The position numbers and the translations under genes were made by a program. Positions 37,301 to 48,540 of a DNA stretch of 64,000 bases are shown here, in pieces. The stretch's first letter is position 1. Each line of letters begins with the position of its first letter. The stretch comes from Mesostigma viride (lineage: Eukaryota > Streptophyta > Mesostigmatophyceae > Mesostigmatales > Mesostigmataceae), in assembly GCA_009746045.1 (NCBI GenBank), contig RPFO01000017.1, forward strand, positions 1,406,556 to 1,470,555, read 5' to 3'. The notes beneath the pieces are model-generated. The model searched no databases. It was not told the origin of the DNA and saw nothing but the letters and a program-made list of their open reading frames with translations.

Positions 37301-37979
37301 CCCAGGCCAGATGTGCAACAATACGAGGTATGTTGGCATGGCTGGCCAGCATTTGTGCTCCTGACCTGTTGGTACTGAGTCGGTTGACCGATTCCCAACT
37401 GGTTGAGGTGGGTGCTGAGAGAGTGGTAGAGGCTGTTCGCATGTCTCCCCCTCTCATGCTGGGTCCTTTGGATTTGTACAGGCCTTTTGACATGATGCTC
37501 TATGTGGACAGTTCTATGGATAGTAGGAAGGTCACAGAGGTCAGGGGCCGTGCAGCAGCATTAATATCCCTGGTGCAGGAACAGTCCTCTCTGGTCTGCT
37601 GGTACAGTCGGTTGCAAACAGGGTAACTCCCAGCAGTGACATTGCTGAGTGCAGGGCAATCTGTGAAGGGCTTCATACTGCTCTTTACTTGAGGGAGCTA
37701 TTTTACCAGCTATGTCAAGTGGCTTCCTGTCGGTTGCAGATGCACACACTGGTAAGAACTGACAGCATGGGCATGGTGCAGTTTGTGCACAGGCAGCTGG
37801 CCAGGAGCAGGGACCTTGATTATTTGTTGCTCAAGGAAATGTCTTGCTTAGCTAACATTGAACATGTGGCTGGCGTGGACAACCCTGCAGATGCTCTCAC
37901 CAAGCTGGAGGAGAAGGCTGAGCTGCAATACCCTTTGCTTCGTGGGCTCATGGCCTCCAAGGGGGGAGGGCCAGAGTAG
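34394..37979 (+). pseudogene. pol: copia-type Pol: integrase, retropepsin-like, RT, RNase H (frameshifted)
   Basis: The first frame (34394-35650) holds the integrase: an HH-CC-like zinc region (LHHIFGHSKQ, then CVCQ) and the D,D,E core (IQVDIQHI; VQADLQFD; GQQGAVERSIREVK). The next frame (35617-37626) begins with the integrase C-terminus (HVYRLSWAHVKERRPTA), then a retropepsin-like segment (LEVDTNSQVSIL and AILGQNFLCLPG), then RT (VLVDFKRAFLKG; SLHGDDLHLLG in place of YVDD). The third (about 37620-37979) is RNase H (AECRAICEG, RTDSMGMVQ, HVAGVDNPADALTK). Frame changes occur near 35630 and 37620. A protease-like segment between integrase and RT departs from the standard copia order. Confidence 0.75.
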
Positions 37980-38916
37980 ACCAAACAGCCTTGCTCTAGG
38001 TGGGAGGCATCCCAGTGGGCTGGGCAGCCACGTGGTGGCTGACAGCAGGTCCTTCAGAGTTCAGACACACTCTGCTGGACAGGGGTCAGGGTGGAGTCAC
38101 TCCCCTGGCTGAGAATTTCGCCTGGCTCTGTCATGGAGCTGCAGAAGAGTCTTAAGGACTTTGTAATGGGCCTTGGGTCTTCATGGAATGGACCCTGCAA
38201 GGGCAGCCCAAGTGTTGGCTCTAACAGGTTGCTGTACATTTGTATATATTCTCTGTAACCAACCTGTTGCATGCTAATAAAATCCCTGGTTGTGTGACCA
38301 TGTTGGACGTGGTTGCCAGGGGCCTCACTATGGGTTATACTCCTTTATAATAAAACATAATCTTGTTATTGTCATGTCTTGTTGTTTGTGATGCTCAGTT
38401 CCAGGAGCTGATCCAAACCTGGAGGATATGGGGTGGGGTTCGATTCCCCAGCTGACCTCAGCCTGGCATGTATGAATCCTGAGTTTATCCCTCAGTGAGG
38501 ACATGGGCTCCCCATGTGTTGGCTAACATTTGTCAGGGCTCTCTCAGTCTTTGGAAGGATTTAAAAGATAAAGGAGGCTCCGTGGCGGGCGCCATATGAA
38601 CGGGCGCCTGTGATAACTGGATGACCAGGAACTCACAATAGTACGTTCATGGACTCCTCTATCCAAACTCCTCTGACTAAGTGAAGACCTAACTTTAATC
38701 TACACCAGGTTCCCAAAGAAAGGGTTGGGATGTCATGTGGGTCAGAGGGCAACCTTTGAACCAATGAGCAGGCCTAGCTAATATTTGGAGGCACCTCAGG
38801 TTCCAAAAGAAAAGGCAGGTCTGGTCTCTGGGAGGGATCAGATGTCTGAAGGCTTGTGGGGACAGTGGCTGATAGGTTCTCAGGCTGGTCCAAGCTCCAA
38901 AACAAGAAAGGGTTGG
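37980..38916 (+). other. 3' untranslated region of the LTR element
   Basis: About 0.9 kb without a supported gene. An A/G-rich AAAACAAGAAAGGG at 38900-38913 just before the right LTR could serve as the polypurine tract. Confidence 0.5.
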
Positions 38917-39568
38917 AGTTAGCATATTGGGGCACCAATGTGCTAGATGGATGCAGGTTGAGGAGACCTTTCCAACGCCGTGTCAACCGCCTAGAACAGA
39001 CAAGGGACTAGAAAGTTATCAAGTCCCGAAGTACTGCCGACCGGTGGGCGAGGGCGGGGCACACTCAGGGCATAGTGGACAGGACACGTGGCAGGCCGTG
39101 CCTGCACAGGCTTAGCCTGACTCTCACGTGACTGGGACACAGTGTACTGAGGGCTCAACGGTACTGTGGCTAGTAGAAGCCAGTAACCAGCCAGCAGGTC
39201 TGCAAGGATGTAAGTCCTTGCAGGACTGTGGCAGGTCCTGTGCTGTCCTAGACACAGGATAGCCAGAGATTCCTGTATGCTGCCTGCAACGAGGATGCAG
39301 GCAGCGATACGAGGCTCTGGCAATGTAGCGTTGCCCAGCGTTGCTCATGACCGAGGAACAAGGATGGAACGAGGTTGCATATAGCTCGAGGCTCAACGAG
39401 GCAACGAGCGTCTTCACACACGAACCTTGGTCGTCACGACGAGTGGCGAGCCTATCGAGGGTCGTAGGCCTGGTGTGAGGATAAAGGTTGCTAGCCAGCA
39501 GCCTAGGGTCATTCCAGCCGGCAAGGACCAGGAGCTCACATGCTCTGCTGACGAGTTGCTGCGCAAAT
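38917..39568 (+). repeat. 3' LTR
   Basis: 652 bp, near-identical to the 5' LTR; followed by GTTGG (39569-39573). Confidence 0.8.
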
Positions 39569-39700
39569 GTTGGTCCAGTCGTGATCATCGACCTGGAAAG
39601 GTGAACCGAAAGCGCGGCCTCCGAGGGGCGTGAAGACCCTCCTGTTCTGCGGGCGCGTTTAGGATCCGGCAATCTGTGGGTGCAATAAGACCCATGGAGC
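39569..39700 (-). mobile_element. LINE copy D, 5' coding remnant
   Basis: The minus strand encodes DPKRARRTGG and, in another frame, GSPFQVDDHDWTN, which reads in frame into MSPTDALDC at 31220 when the LTR element and one GTTGG are removed. This supports a single ORF1 copy split by the LTR retrotransposon. Confidence 0.55.
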
Positions 39701-39723
39701 ATTAACCCCGATGGATTGATGGA

Positions 39724-40110
39724 TTAATTAATTAATTAAAATCATAGCTCCGTGGGGAGCATATGTAACACATAGCCCCAGGTGAGAAAGGAGCATCTAT
39801 GGGTTTGTAATCAGTAATACAATCAGGGCGACAACCTGCAGGTGTAGGATGTACAACTATCACCGGCTCTGGGTGCACAAGGTGCACCTGCACCGCCATA
39901 TGATGGTTCATGCCTCCTAAACAAGCACAAGCGCACAAGGCGGCTTGAGGAGAGGGCCTAGAAGGCCTGCATGACATATGGGGTGGAAGGTATGTGGCTA
40001 GGCTATAGCTGGTGTACACACCTCTCAGCAGAGAGTAAGTCCCTGCATGGGCAAAGCATGACTCTAAATTGCTACGGCTGTTGCAAGGGCTGGTGTGGGC
40101 CCATCACGTT
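39724..40110 (-). mobile_element. 5'-truncated ORF1-type LINE 3' end
   Basis: TTAA tail at 39724-39738, then sequence matching the 3' UTR of copy C (26812-27175). No ORF1 is attached. Confidence 0.6.
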
Positions 40111-40660
40111 TGATGGATGGATGGGTACACCCTAGCTGCTCAGCTGCGCCGCCCACGCCGCCCGCCGCTGAGCAGGACTACACGTACCCAGCCCTGACGG
40201 AACCCCTGGCCGACCCCAACGAGCTACCGCCGTTCACCGAGCTCGAGCTGAGCACCGCCGCCAAGCAACTCCGCTTCTACGCCGCCGTTGGACCTGACCA
40301 GCTCCCAGTACCGGTGATTAAGCTGACGGCGCTCACGGGGTTCCTGCTTGACGTCTGCAACCGGATGCTGCTTGCCGACGCGCCGCCGATTCCTGAGTGG
40401 CAGCACAGCTACCGTATTATGCTGTACAAAAACAAAGGTTCCCCTGACGACCCCACCAACTACAGAGGAGTCTGCATCCAGAGCGCCGCACTCAAGTTGT
40501 TCATGCGCATGATCCTCAACCGCCTTCGTTAGAACTGCTCTCAACTGTCACCTTGGGGAAAGTCAAATGGGCTTCCGTCCTGGGCGCAACACCCTCATGG
40601 CCATCTTCGTCGCGGGTCGCCTCTTCGACCCTTCCGTCAAAATGTTGACTTTTTGCCCCG
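40095..40660 (+). pseudogene. non-LTR reverse transcriptase, N-terminal RT fragment
   Basis: Residues such as FYAAVGPDQLPVPVIKL, EWQHSYRIMLYKNKGSPDDP and NYRGVCIQSAALKLFMR are the first RT motifs of LINE ORF2. A frame change near 40530 is followed by MGFRPGRNTLMAIFVAGRLFD, the next RT motif (QxGFRxGRxT). The fragment stops near 40640 in a 30-bp tandem repeat. It lies on the plus strand, opposite to the other LINEs. Confidence 0.7.
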
Positions 40661-40705
40661 GCGTAGCGTCAACGTTTGACTTTTTGCCCCGGCGTAGCGT
40701 CAAAC
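40644..40705. repeat. two tandem 30-bp units with GTTGAC/GTCAAC ends
   Basis: Each unit reads GTTGAC or GTTTGAC, then tttttgccccggcgtagc, then GTCAAC or GTCAAAC, so each is itself bounded by an inverted repeat. It marks the break of the RT fragment. Confidence 0.6.
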
Positions 40706-40746
40706 ATGATGACTGCTTTTTTGGGGGGGGGGCTGGCCTAGGCCTG

Positions 40747-41226
40747 CTAGTTTGGGGAATAGCTTGCAAATATAGACGTTGTTGGACTGGTTGTCTCCTT
40801 GATAGACGTCATCTCATTGATAACAGAAGGGGAAAGGGGCGTCATGACTTGACACGTGGTGTTGGTACCTAATTGGCTAGATCCGCTTGTTGTTGCCAGG
40901 TTGCTTTCTCCTGCCGCGCTCGAAGTTTTCTTCCCAGATTTCCCTCCAGCAGAGACGGCCGACCCTCGTCCCGCAGTTTCAGTTGCTGTATCCGCAGATG
41001 CTTTCTCAGTGCCGCTTCCGTTCTCCCCCGCATCAACCGCCTCGTCAAGCTCTTCTCTCGCCCGCTTGGCAGGACGGTGCTTACCCTGCCTATCATCCGC
41101 CAGTATCCTGCCAACATCCACGACATCCTTTTCAGCATCATCCGAAGCCGGTCCACCCAGTTTCTTTTTAAACAAGCTAGCGATAGACTCTGACTTGAAA
41201 GATACAGCACCTTTTTTGTTAGCCAT
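40747..41226 (-). CDS. Lys/Ser/Ala-rich hypothetical protein, possibly a first exon
   Basis: The ATG at 41226 gives MANKKGAVSFKSESIASLFK. The sequence is charged and low in hydrophobics (GKHRPAKRAREELDEAVDAG, then GKSGKKTSSAAGESN), like a disordered nuclear protein. The 3' side is cut by the RT fragment region, so the gene is probably truncated or continues in another exon. No family recognised. Confidence 0.4.
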   Translation of the reverse strand: MANKKGAVSFKSESIASLFKKKLGGPASDDAEKDVVDVGRILADDRQGKHRPAKRAREELDEAVDAGENGSGTEKASADTATETAGRGSAVSAGGKSGKKTSSAAGESNLATTSGSSQLGTNTTCQVMTPLSPSVINEMTSIKETTSPTTSIFASYSPN

Positions 41227-42122
41227 TCTTTACCGCAATATTTTAAAAGTAAAACGTATCCATTGGAAACGACCTAGGTAATGCGAGCTGCGACCATTAT
41301 TTAAGTATCGATTCGCCTGCATTTGCCCTCGGTAATCTGTTGCTGGCTTGCTGCGTCCTTTTACCTCCACTGCGCACCGTGACAGGCATGCAAAGCCTAG
41401 AACAGTGCCAAGTGCCCAATGTGTGTCTCAGAAAGACCTGCTGGCAAACAAACTGGCAAGATTTTCGCACCGTAGATACATGAATGTTCCAGACAGCAAG
41501 TATAATCCAGTAACAAGGAGTATATTGCACAAGTCCTAGTGGTTGACGCTGCGCCCCTACCCCCCGGTCCAGTGATGCCGCGCCTCATGGCGCTCGTCAC
41601 TTGACGCCGAGCCCCTTGGGGGGGCCCACAATCAATCTACAATACCCATGCCAAATTTTATTACTTGAGGAGACGCCATTTCAACAAATACATGACAATT
41701 GATGCTCATTGTGAATGCGTTTCCACATGAAATCATTACCATTTCATGCCATTTGGTCAGTGGTGCGCTTTCCGCGTGCACTTTTCATTACTAGATTGCT
41801 TAAATTTATTAAAATTTATTAACATTTATTAAAATTTATTCAAGTCGGGGTTAAATTGGCTGTTTTTGTCAAAGTGTCATGCACTCGGAGGGTAAGCAAG
41901 TGAGACAAGTTGTAGATTATTTACAATTGCACAACCCTCTCCACGACCCCGCGAGTTCTATTTATAGAACGAATTATAATTATTGCCAAAATTGTGCACA
42001 AGCCTGCGCACAACCCAACCAGTAATTCCCACTTGAACTTTGAATATTCAAGTGAATGCTCTGGAGACAGATGTACAGATCGATCTTTACAAATGTACAC
42101 GAGTTCAGATCAAGTAAGCTAT
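41227..42122. other. AT-rich intergenic region
   Basis: Contains ATTAAAATTTATTAAC-type AT repeats (41800-41840) and a short C/G-rich stretch near 41550-41630. No gene supported. Confidence 0.4.
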
Positions 42123-42949
42123 CTAACTATCTACTAACAGGCGTTTCTTTACACCCCGTCCGCTGGGCTTCTTTACACCCCCCTCCCGCTCATCTGCGAC
42201 AGCCTTCCCTTTAGGTTTTCGTTTGCCCTGCCCTGCGGCTTGGTCTCCCCCCTTATCTTGGAGTCGTGGGGAAGATCTGGTCGCTGGGGAAGATCTGGTC
42301 GCCGGGAAGTACCCCTTGTCCATCCACCACTCCAAATACGTTCCCTCAGGTGGCTTGAAACAGTTCCGCATCTCGTCTTGTTGTACCTTGAAAATTATGT
42401 TGGGCATCGTCCCCTTCTCCCCATTAATCCAGATTCCCTTTTCGTCACACCCTTCTGCCCAAAATTTAATGTACCACACGCCCGTTTTATCCACCTTTCG
42501 AACGACTCCATGCACCAGGAACGTGTCGACGTGGAAATCAGGCATGTGTGCCAGCTTCATTGGGTCTGCATTGAGTTTATCCACCGAATCAGCAGCCCAC
42601 GAGGGCTGCCACAACGTATCATGGCGCTTGAGTTGGTTCTTCCGATACTGGCAAAATTCACCGCCGTGCTTGCACAATACCGAAACCGGACATCCAACAG
42701 GCGAGCGGGGCACGACCCGTTTCCCCCCACACACACCTTCCAGATTCTCCATCCACGGCTGCCAACTTGGTGGTGGCACTTTCTTGTCTAGTGGCTTGGG
42801 CTGGGTTGCGGTAACTGTGACACGTTGTCTTTGTGGCGCTTCCTCCTCAGGTTCCGATTCTTCCGATTCTTCCGAATCTTCCACAAACCCTTTGGGTGGG
42901 CCGCCTGGCATGACGTCATCCTGTTGCGGCTCCTCTTCAGACTCGTCAC
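42123..42949 (-). CDS. host gene, last exon (unknown function)
   Basis: The exon starts after a pyrimidine-rich acceptor ending CCACACACAG at 42950 and ends at a stop near 42123. It begins DESEEEPQQDDVMPGGPPKG, is acidic, then has a basic and Trp-containing middle (VPPPSWQPWMENLEGVCGGK, then CKHGGEFCQYRKNQLKRHDT), and a Lys-rich tail (KRKPKGKAVADEREGG). WAADSVDKLNADPMKLAHMP and FLVHGVVRKVDKTGVWYIKF look like a folded domain. No family recognised. The upstream exon ends at a GTAAGT donor (43068), and one frame there has the matching phase. Confidence 0.55.
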
Positions 42950-43068
42950 CTGTGTGTGGGACAAGCAATGACGAGCGGCGCAATTAGTTATCATTACAAT
43001 CGCAAATCAAACTTGGGAATATGCAAACATCATAATTTAACCGACCATATTCACTCAGATTAACTTAC

Positions 43069-45921
43069 CCTTTGACAGATGACTAGCCGTTGCTCTTGAT
43101 CGAACGTGCCCGCCAGGCGAAAGGAGCTTTTTGCAGTAGTCGACGGCACGCCCCAACATCCCCCCCCCGACGCCCCCGAATTCCCCTTCGAGCCTCCCTC
43201 CCCTCCCCCCCCTCCTTCCCCCTTCCCCCGATGCGCCGGTCGACCCGCCCCCCTCTCCGCCCTTCGACCCGCCCCCCTCTCCGCCCTTTGACCCGCCCCC
43301 CTCTCCGCCCTTCGACCCGCCCCCCTCTCCGCCCTTGGACCCGCCCCCCTCTCCGCCCTTCGACCCGCCCCCCTCTCCACCCTTTGACCCGCCCCCTCTC
43401 CGCCCTTCGACCCGCCCCCCTCTCCGCCCTTCGACCCGCCCCCCTCTCCGCCCTTCTCTCCGCCCCCCTCTCCGTCCTTCGACCCCCTCCCCTCTCCGCC
43501 CTTCGACCCGCCCCCCTCTCCGTCCTTCGACCCCCCCCCTCTCCGCCCTTCGACCCGCCCCCCTCTCCGCCCTTCGACCCGCCCCCCTCTCCGTCCTTCG
43601 ACCCCCCCCCTCTCCGCCCTTCGACCCGCCCCCTCTCCGCCCTTCGAACCCCCCCCTCTCCGCCCTTCGACCCGCCCCCCTCTCCGCCCTTCTCTCCGCC
43701 CCCCTCTCCGTCCTTCGAGCCCCTCCCCTCTCCGCCCTTCGACCCGCCCCCCTCTCCGTCCTTCGAACCCCCCCCTCTCCGCCCTTCGACCCGCCCCCCT
43801 CTCCGCCCTTGGACCCGCCCCCCTCTCCGCCCTTGGACCCGCCCCCCTCTCCGCCCCCTCTCCGCCCTTCTCTCCGCCCCCCTCTCCGTCCTTCGAGCCC
43901 CTCCCCTCTCCGCCCTTCGACCCGCCCCCCTCTCCATCCTTCGAACCCCCCCCTCTCCGCCCTTGGACCCGGCGCCCCCTCTCCGCCCTTCGACCCGCCC
44001 CCCTCTCCGCCCTTCGAACCCCCCCCTCTCCGTCCTTCGACCCGCCCCCCTTATCACCACCCTCATTCCCCCCCCCTCATCAACGCCCGCACCATCATCA
44101 CCAACCTCCTCCCCATCATCACCCCCCTGTGACCCGACATCCTCATCATCCCCCTCCGGGAGAACGCCGCCATCATGAGGGTAGGGCGTCCCCATTGAGA
44201 CGTCTTCGGACGCGGGGGTCTCCTGGGCGGCGCGCTTCCGGCGTTTCTTTTTGGTGCCAGCGCCTGACGTCTCCAGCGGACGCTTCTGGGCTGCACCCGC
44301 AATTTCCTTGCCCGAACGGCCGTTGGGATTGCGAAAATCCTCCCCCTCTGGCCGCTGGGCTGCACCCGCAATTTCCATGCCCGAACGGTATTCCGGTGGC
44401 CGCTTCCCAAGTACCTTCAGAAGGACCTTAAACCCATCCACCTGCTCCTTTGACCCAATAAAGATCATGGGTGGGTTGAAGAATCCCGCGAAATCGTATA
44501 GGTACATCGCCCATTAAAACATTGAAATCTCCACATTCCTTCGCCGCCTTCCAGTCCCGTTTCTCCACCCACTCACCCTTGTGACCCTTCAACAGTTCCT
44601 CGTCATTCCACAGCTTGGCGTGGTGTCCCAAATTCACCAGCACTACCCCATTCTTGATGTCCGGGTCGTCCTCCCCCAATCCCTTCACAACATATTCGAA
44701 CCCTTCCAGTGCATTTTTTACCAGTTGAGCCAACCGTGTCGGCCCATCGCTTTTCTCCCACGCGAAAGTCTTCATAACGAACTCACAGGTCGTTTGCCCG
44801 TCAGACCCGTAAACTTTCTTAGAAATCCACGGGCCCTCCTGCTCGATTTCGGATGCCAGCTCCTCCGACCCAAACTTCCGCGTGGCGTCCCGCTTCTCCC
44901 CCCCCCTTTTTTGGCGACCCGACTGGACGTCCTCTGCCTCCGCATGTTCGGCTTGGCCTTCCTCCGGCACAGCCCCCGTCACCGCCACAGCCCCCGCCAC
45001 AGGCTGTACGGGTTGGGGCACCACAGCCTGTTCGGTTGGGGGTTCGGGCGCATTCAGGATTGCCCATGTCGTTTCCTTGTTGGTCGTCCAAAAATCCGTC
45101 CTCTCCAGCAGTGCAAGTGGGAAGGTGGAATCGTCCCTCCCCGTTGGCCTGATAGCCACCCTTATTCTCTTGGCAGCTACAGCGACCGTATCGGCCACCC
45201 TCTGAAGGGCGCTGTCGGATTCCGAAGGCTGCATCGGCAACCAGCCGAGCTCGCGTGCGTTGGGGTATTTCCCATAATCGCGGTTGTAGATCATGAAAAG
45301 GTGGACCATCACCTCGCAGAAGATCTTGGCCATGTATGTCAGGTCATACAAGCACTGAGGAGGAACGTGTTTGGCCTTCACGGTTGCCATGATAGACGGC
45401 CATAATCGAAAGCGGGCTAAACTCCTCCACCCTTCCTGTTTGATCCCCCCACCCTTCCTCATCACCCTTCCCTCCCCGTCCAGCTTGTCCGCTGCCACGA
45501 TGTCCAGAAACTCTGCAAGCTCCTTGGCCAGCTTGTCCTCAATCGGTATTCCACATCTACTCCCGTCCGGCGCGATCGTTTCATCCTTCACAGCCGAGAT
45601 GAAGTCGTAGACTTGGGTTTTCTCCGATTCGGACAAACCACCCTCGTTCAATCGCCCTCCAACCCGCTCCTCACCACCCTCCTCCCCCTCCCCGTCCTTC
45701 CTTGCCTTCTCAGTGCTGCTTGAAACCCCATGAATCAAATTCCATATTTCTTTCTGGTCCTGAAGGGGCACCTCCGGCTTATCCCAGGATTCCTCCATGT
45801 GCGTCTTGAAATAGTTGTGCACTTCCAGCAGCGCCGTCCCCCTCGACTTTTTGGAAACGGCCTCGTCTTCTGCATTCAGCCCCCCTCCGATCAGGGCAAC
45901 CCTCCGATGCGCCTCTCTCCC
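43069..45921 (-). CDS. host gene, large internal exon with minisatellite (frameshifts)
   Basis: The exon is entered from an acceptor CATGCATGCAG at 45922 in phase 0. The first part (45921 to about 44510) has folded-protein character: RLWPSIMATVKAKHVPPQCL, YDLTYMAKIFCEVMVHLFMI, then GVVLVNLGHHAKLWNDEELL and ECGDFNVLMGD. Near 44505 a one-base shift leads to MYLYDFAGFFNPPMIFIGSK and EQVDGFKVLLKVLGKRPPEY. The 24-bp minisatellite follows (8 residues per unit, RRAERGAG type). The 3' end reads to CAAAG/GTAAGT at 43069. No known family. Frameshifts may be assembly errors in homopolymers. Confidence 0.5.
43200..44060. repeat. 24-bp GC-rich minisatellite inside an exon
   Basis: About 33 units of the type ctccgcccttcgacccgcccccct on the plus strand. 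The unit is 8 codons, so it encodes Arg/Gly-rich octapeptides on the minus strand and Pro-rich ones on the plus strand. Only the minus strand is supported by the flanking exon. Confidence 0.85.
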
Positions 45922-46035
45922 CTGCATGCATGAAATGTGAATCAGTGTTTGAGACAAAAAACGGTCATACAACACACGACCTGACATTTTGTCCTCACAC
46001 TTTGGAAGATCGGCCGTTCCCGAACAAAAATCACA

Positions 46036-46396
46036 CCCTAATTTCCAGGGTCCAACGGCCGTTGGCGAATGAAAAATGACAACGTAATTTCCAGCCTCCA
46101 ACGGCCGTCGGCGCAAGTAAAATATCACCCAAATTTCCAGCTTCCAACGGCCGTTGGCGCAAGTAAAATATCACCCAAATTTCCAGCTTCCAACGGCCGT
46201 TGGCGCAAGAAAAATCACACCCTAATTTCCAGGTTCCAACGGCCGTTGGCGAATGAAAAATGACACGGTAATTTCCAGCCTCCAACGGCCGTTGGCGCAA
46301 GAAAAATGTCGACCGAATTTCCAGGTTCCAACGGCCGTTGGCGAAAGAAAAATCACACACTAATTTCCAGGTTCCAACGGCCGTTGGCGAACAAAA
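46036..46396. repeat. 46-bp satellite with CCAACGGCCGTTGG core, array 1 (intron)
   Basis: About eight units of CCAACGGCCGTTGGCGN(A/G)(A)GAAAAAT-CACACCCTAATTTCCAGGTT type. The array lies between the donor at 46445 and the acceptor at 45922 of the minus-strand gene, so it fills that intron. Confidence 0.85.
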
Positions 46397-46445
46397 ATAA
46401 CATCTAGTGCCTAAAACGTTCCCACACCCGATCCGTTATATTTAC

Positions 46446-47603
46446 CTTTTGCGTCCGCATGTCCTTCATGGGCGGGATCAGTGCTTCCCCCTCCACCTCC
46501 CAGCCCTTGAGCACGTCCAGATTGGTGTACTTGAACTTCTCCGCGTCCCTCACCAACCCCCTCCACAAATCAAACGCCTCGTCGGTTGTCTCCACGAACT
46601 TGCCCTTTTGTTTACCCGCAATCTCGCCAGCTATCGCAGTCCTCACTTGCTCGTCAGAGCCCTCGAAAATCACGGACTTCAACATCTGCGTGTAGTGGTT
46701 GCCGTCCAGCACGGCAAACTGCGCAAACACGCAAGGCGTCTGGTCTGGAAATTTACCCTTAAGGCCGGCATGGTCCGAGATGTTCAAGCTGCCCAGCGCG
46801 GATTTCGTGAGGTTAACTACTGCCTCACGCTCAGATTCATCTGACCACTCGGACGGATCCAACTCCATGGTGATCAACTCGTCTGAGCAAGCGGCCGCCA
46901 TGTCCTTCAGGGAGTCCGTCCGGAGAATGGACATGGCTTCCTCGGCCGTTGGCGAACGATAGTATCCGAACCTCTGCACGGCACGGTCACTGTCGTCCCC
47001 CGTCAGTATTTTAATGTGGTAAGGAACCATTTCACTCCTCTGCACCCATAAATTGTAGAGACCTGGATCACGGTCTGCCAGCACCTGCCACGCAAACCGG
47101 AAGATCAGCACGGCACATTTTGCTTTTGTCAGACTTGTGCCGGCCCCCACGAACCACGGCGCGAGCCCCCTACAATAATTCCGCACCGTCACCGTCCGAT
47201 GCCGCATGAGTTCCGGGAGTTGGCACAAGTTCTCCGTGGGGGCCCGTACTTGAGTCGCAATCGCGGACCCCCCCACGATGTCGACATCGTCTGGAACTAG
47301 GCGTATTTTCTGCCGCAGATGAAACGCCGCCTGTATGGTGTCAGTTAGATTCTTGTCGTGCACTTGAGAGGACGGCGCTGGCTCCCAGGAGTCCAAAATG
47401 CTGGGCTTCGCATTTCCGGCACGTGTCGTCAGCAGCCCCTTCCTCTCAAAGCTCTTCACAATCCCCGACCATAAGTCGGTGCCCGGTGCTCGTTGGCGCC
47501 ATTCCTCAAAAAATGTTGTGACCAACCTTTCCGCCACCCCATGTTCAATCTTGTAAACCAACCTCCTCCGCTCTTCGTCCGTTCTCTGCCTTGACGGACG
47601 CCC
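46446..47603 (-). CDS. host gene, upstream exon (unknown function)
   Basis: The exon starts after acceptor TTTTTTGCATGTGATCAG (47604) and ends at AAAAG/GTAAAT (46446/46445). Its length, 1,158 bp, is a multiple of three and phases match the next exon (45921). It encodes GRPSRQRTDEERRRLVYKIE, then VAERLVTTFFEEWRQRAPGT, KAKCAVLIFRFAWQVLADRD and HYTQMLKSVIFEGSDEQVRT. It reads as a folded helical protein; no domain is recognised. Earlier exons were not found. Confidence 0.55.
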
Positions 47604-47650
47604 CTGATCACATGCAAAAAACATACAGATAGCCGGAAGGTCAGTACTAT

Positions 47651-48540
47651 GTTCCAACGGCCGTCGCCGGAAAAATCACACCCTAATTTCCAGGTTCCAA
47701 CGGCCGTTGGCGACAGAAAAATAACACCCTAATTTCCAGGTTCCAACGGCCGTTGGCGCATGAAAATCACACCCTAATTTCAAGGTTCCAACGGCCGTTA
47801 GCGCATAAAAATCATACCCTAATTTCCAGGTTCCAACGGCCGTTGGCGCGAGAAAAATGACACCTTAATTTCTAGGTTCCAACGGCCGTTGGCGACAGAA
47901 AAATAACACCCTAATTTCCAGGTTCCAACGGCCGTTGGCGCGAGAAAAATGACACCCTAATTTCCAGGTTCCAACGGCCGTTGGCGCGAGAAAAATCACA
48001 CCCTATTTTCCAGGTTCCAACGGCCGTTGGCGCAAGAAAAATGACACCCTAATTTCCAGGTTCCAACGGCCGTTGGCGCGAGAAAAATGACACCTTCATT
48101 TCCAGGTTCCAACGGCCGTTGGCGACAGAAAAATAACACCCTATTTTCCAGGTTCCAACGGCCGTTGGCGCATGAAAATCACACCCTAATTTACAGGTTC
48201 CAACGGCCGTTGGCGCGAGAAAAATGACACCTTCATTTCCAGGTTCCAACGGCCGTTGGCGACAGAAAAATAACACCCTAATTTCCAGGTTCCAACGGCC
48301 GTTGGCGCATGAAAATCACACCCTAATTTCAAGGTTCCGACGGCCGTTAGCGCATAAAAATCATACCCTAATTTCCAGGTTCCAACGGCCGTTGGCGCGA
48401 GAAAAATGACACTTAATTTCTAGGTTCCTAAGGCCGTTGGCGCATGAAAATCACACCCTAATTTCATCGTTCCAACGGCCGTTGGGCAAAAAAAAAATAA
48501 CACCCTAATTTCCAGATTGCAACGGCCGTTGGCGCAAGAA
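47651..48540. repeat. 46-bp satellite with CCAACGGCCGTTGG core, array 2
   Basis: About 19 units of the same satellite as 46036-46396, upstream of the exon at 46446-47603 and therefore probably in another intron. The unit length is not a multiple of three. The last unit is interrupted by the hexanucleotide array. Confidence 0.85.

Larger units (their letters stand above)
31226..39568 (+). mobile_element. Ty1/copia-type LTR retrotransposon, 8.3 kb
   Basis: It is bounded by direct repeats of 654 and 652 bp that are almost identical. GTTGG at 31221-31225 and at 39569-39573 fits the 5-bp target duplication of copia elements; the same five bases also precede the right LTR, so the exact LTR start could shift by a few bases. 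The pol order integrase, then RT, then RNase H is the copia order. An extra open frame lies before gag. The insertion is in LINE copy D. Frameshifts in gag and pol suggest it is inactive, though near-identical LTRs point to recent insertion. Confidence 0.8.

Noticed and set aside
43090-44178. Pro-rich proteins on the plus strand across the 24-bp minisatellite
   Set aside because: The flanking non-repetitive coding sequence and splice signals are on the minus strand; the plus frames exist only because the unit is a multiple of three.
46036-48540. CRISPR-like array of 46-bp repeats
   Set aside because: Tandem satellite units without unique spacers, in introns of a eukaryotic gene, with no cas genes.
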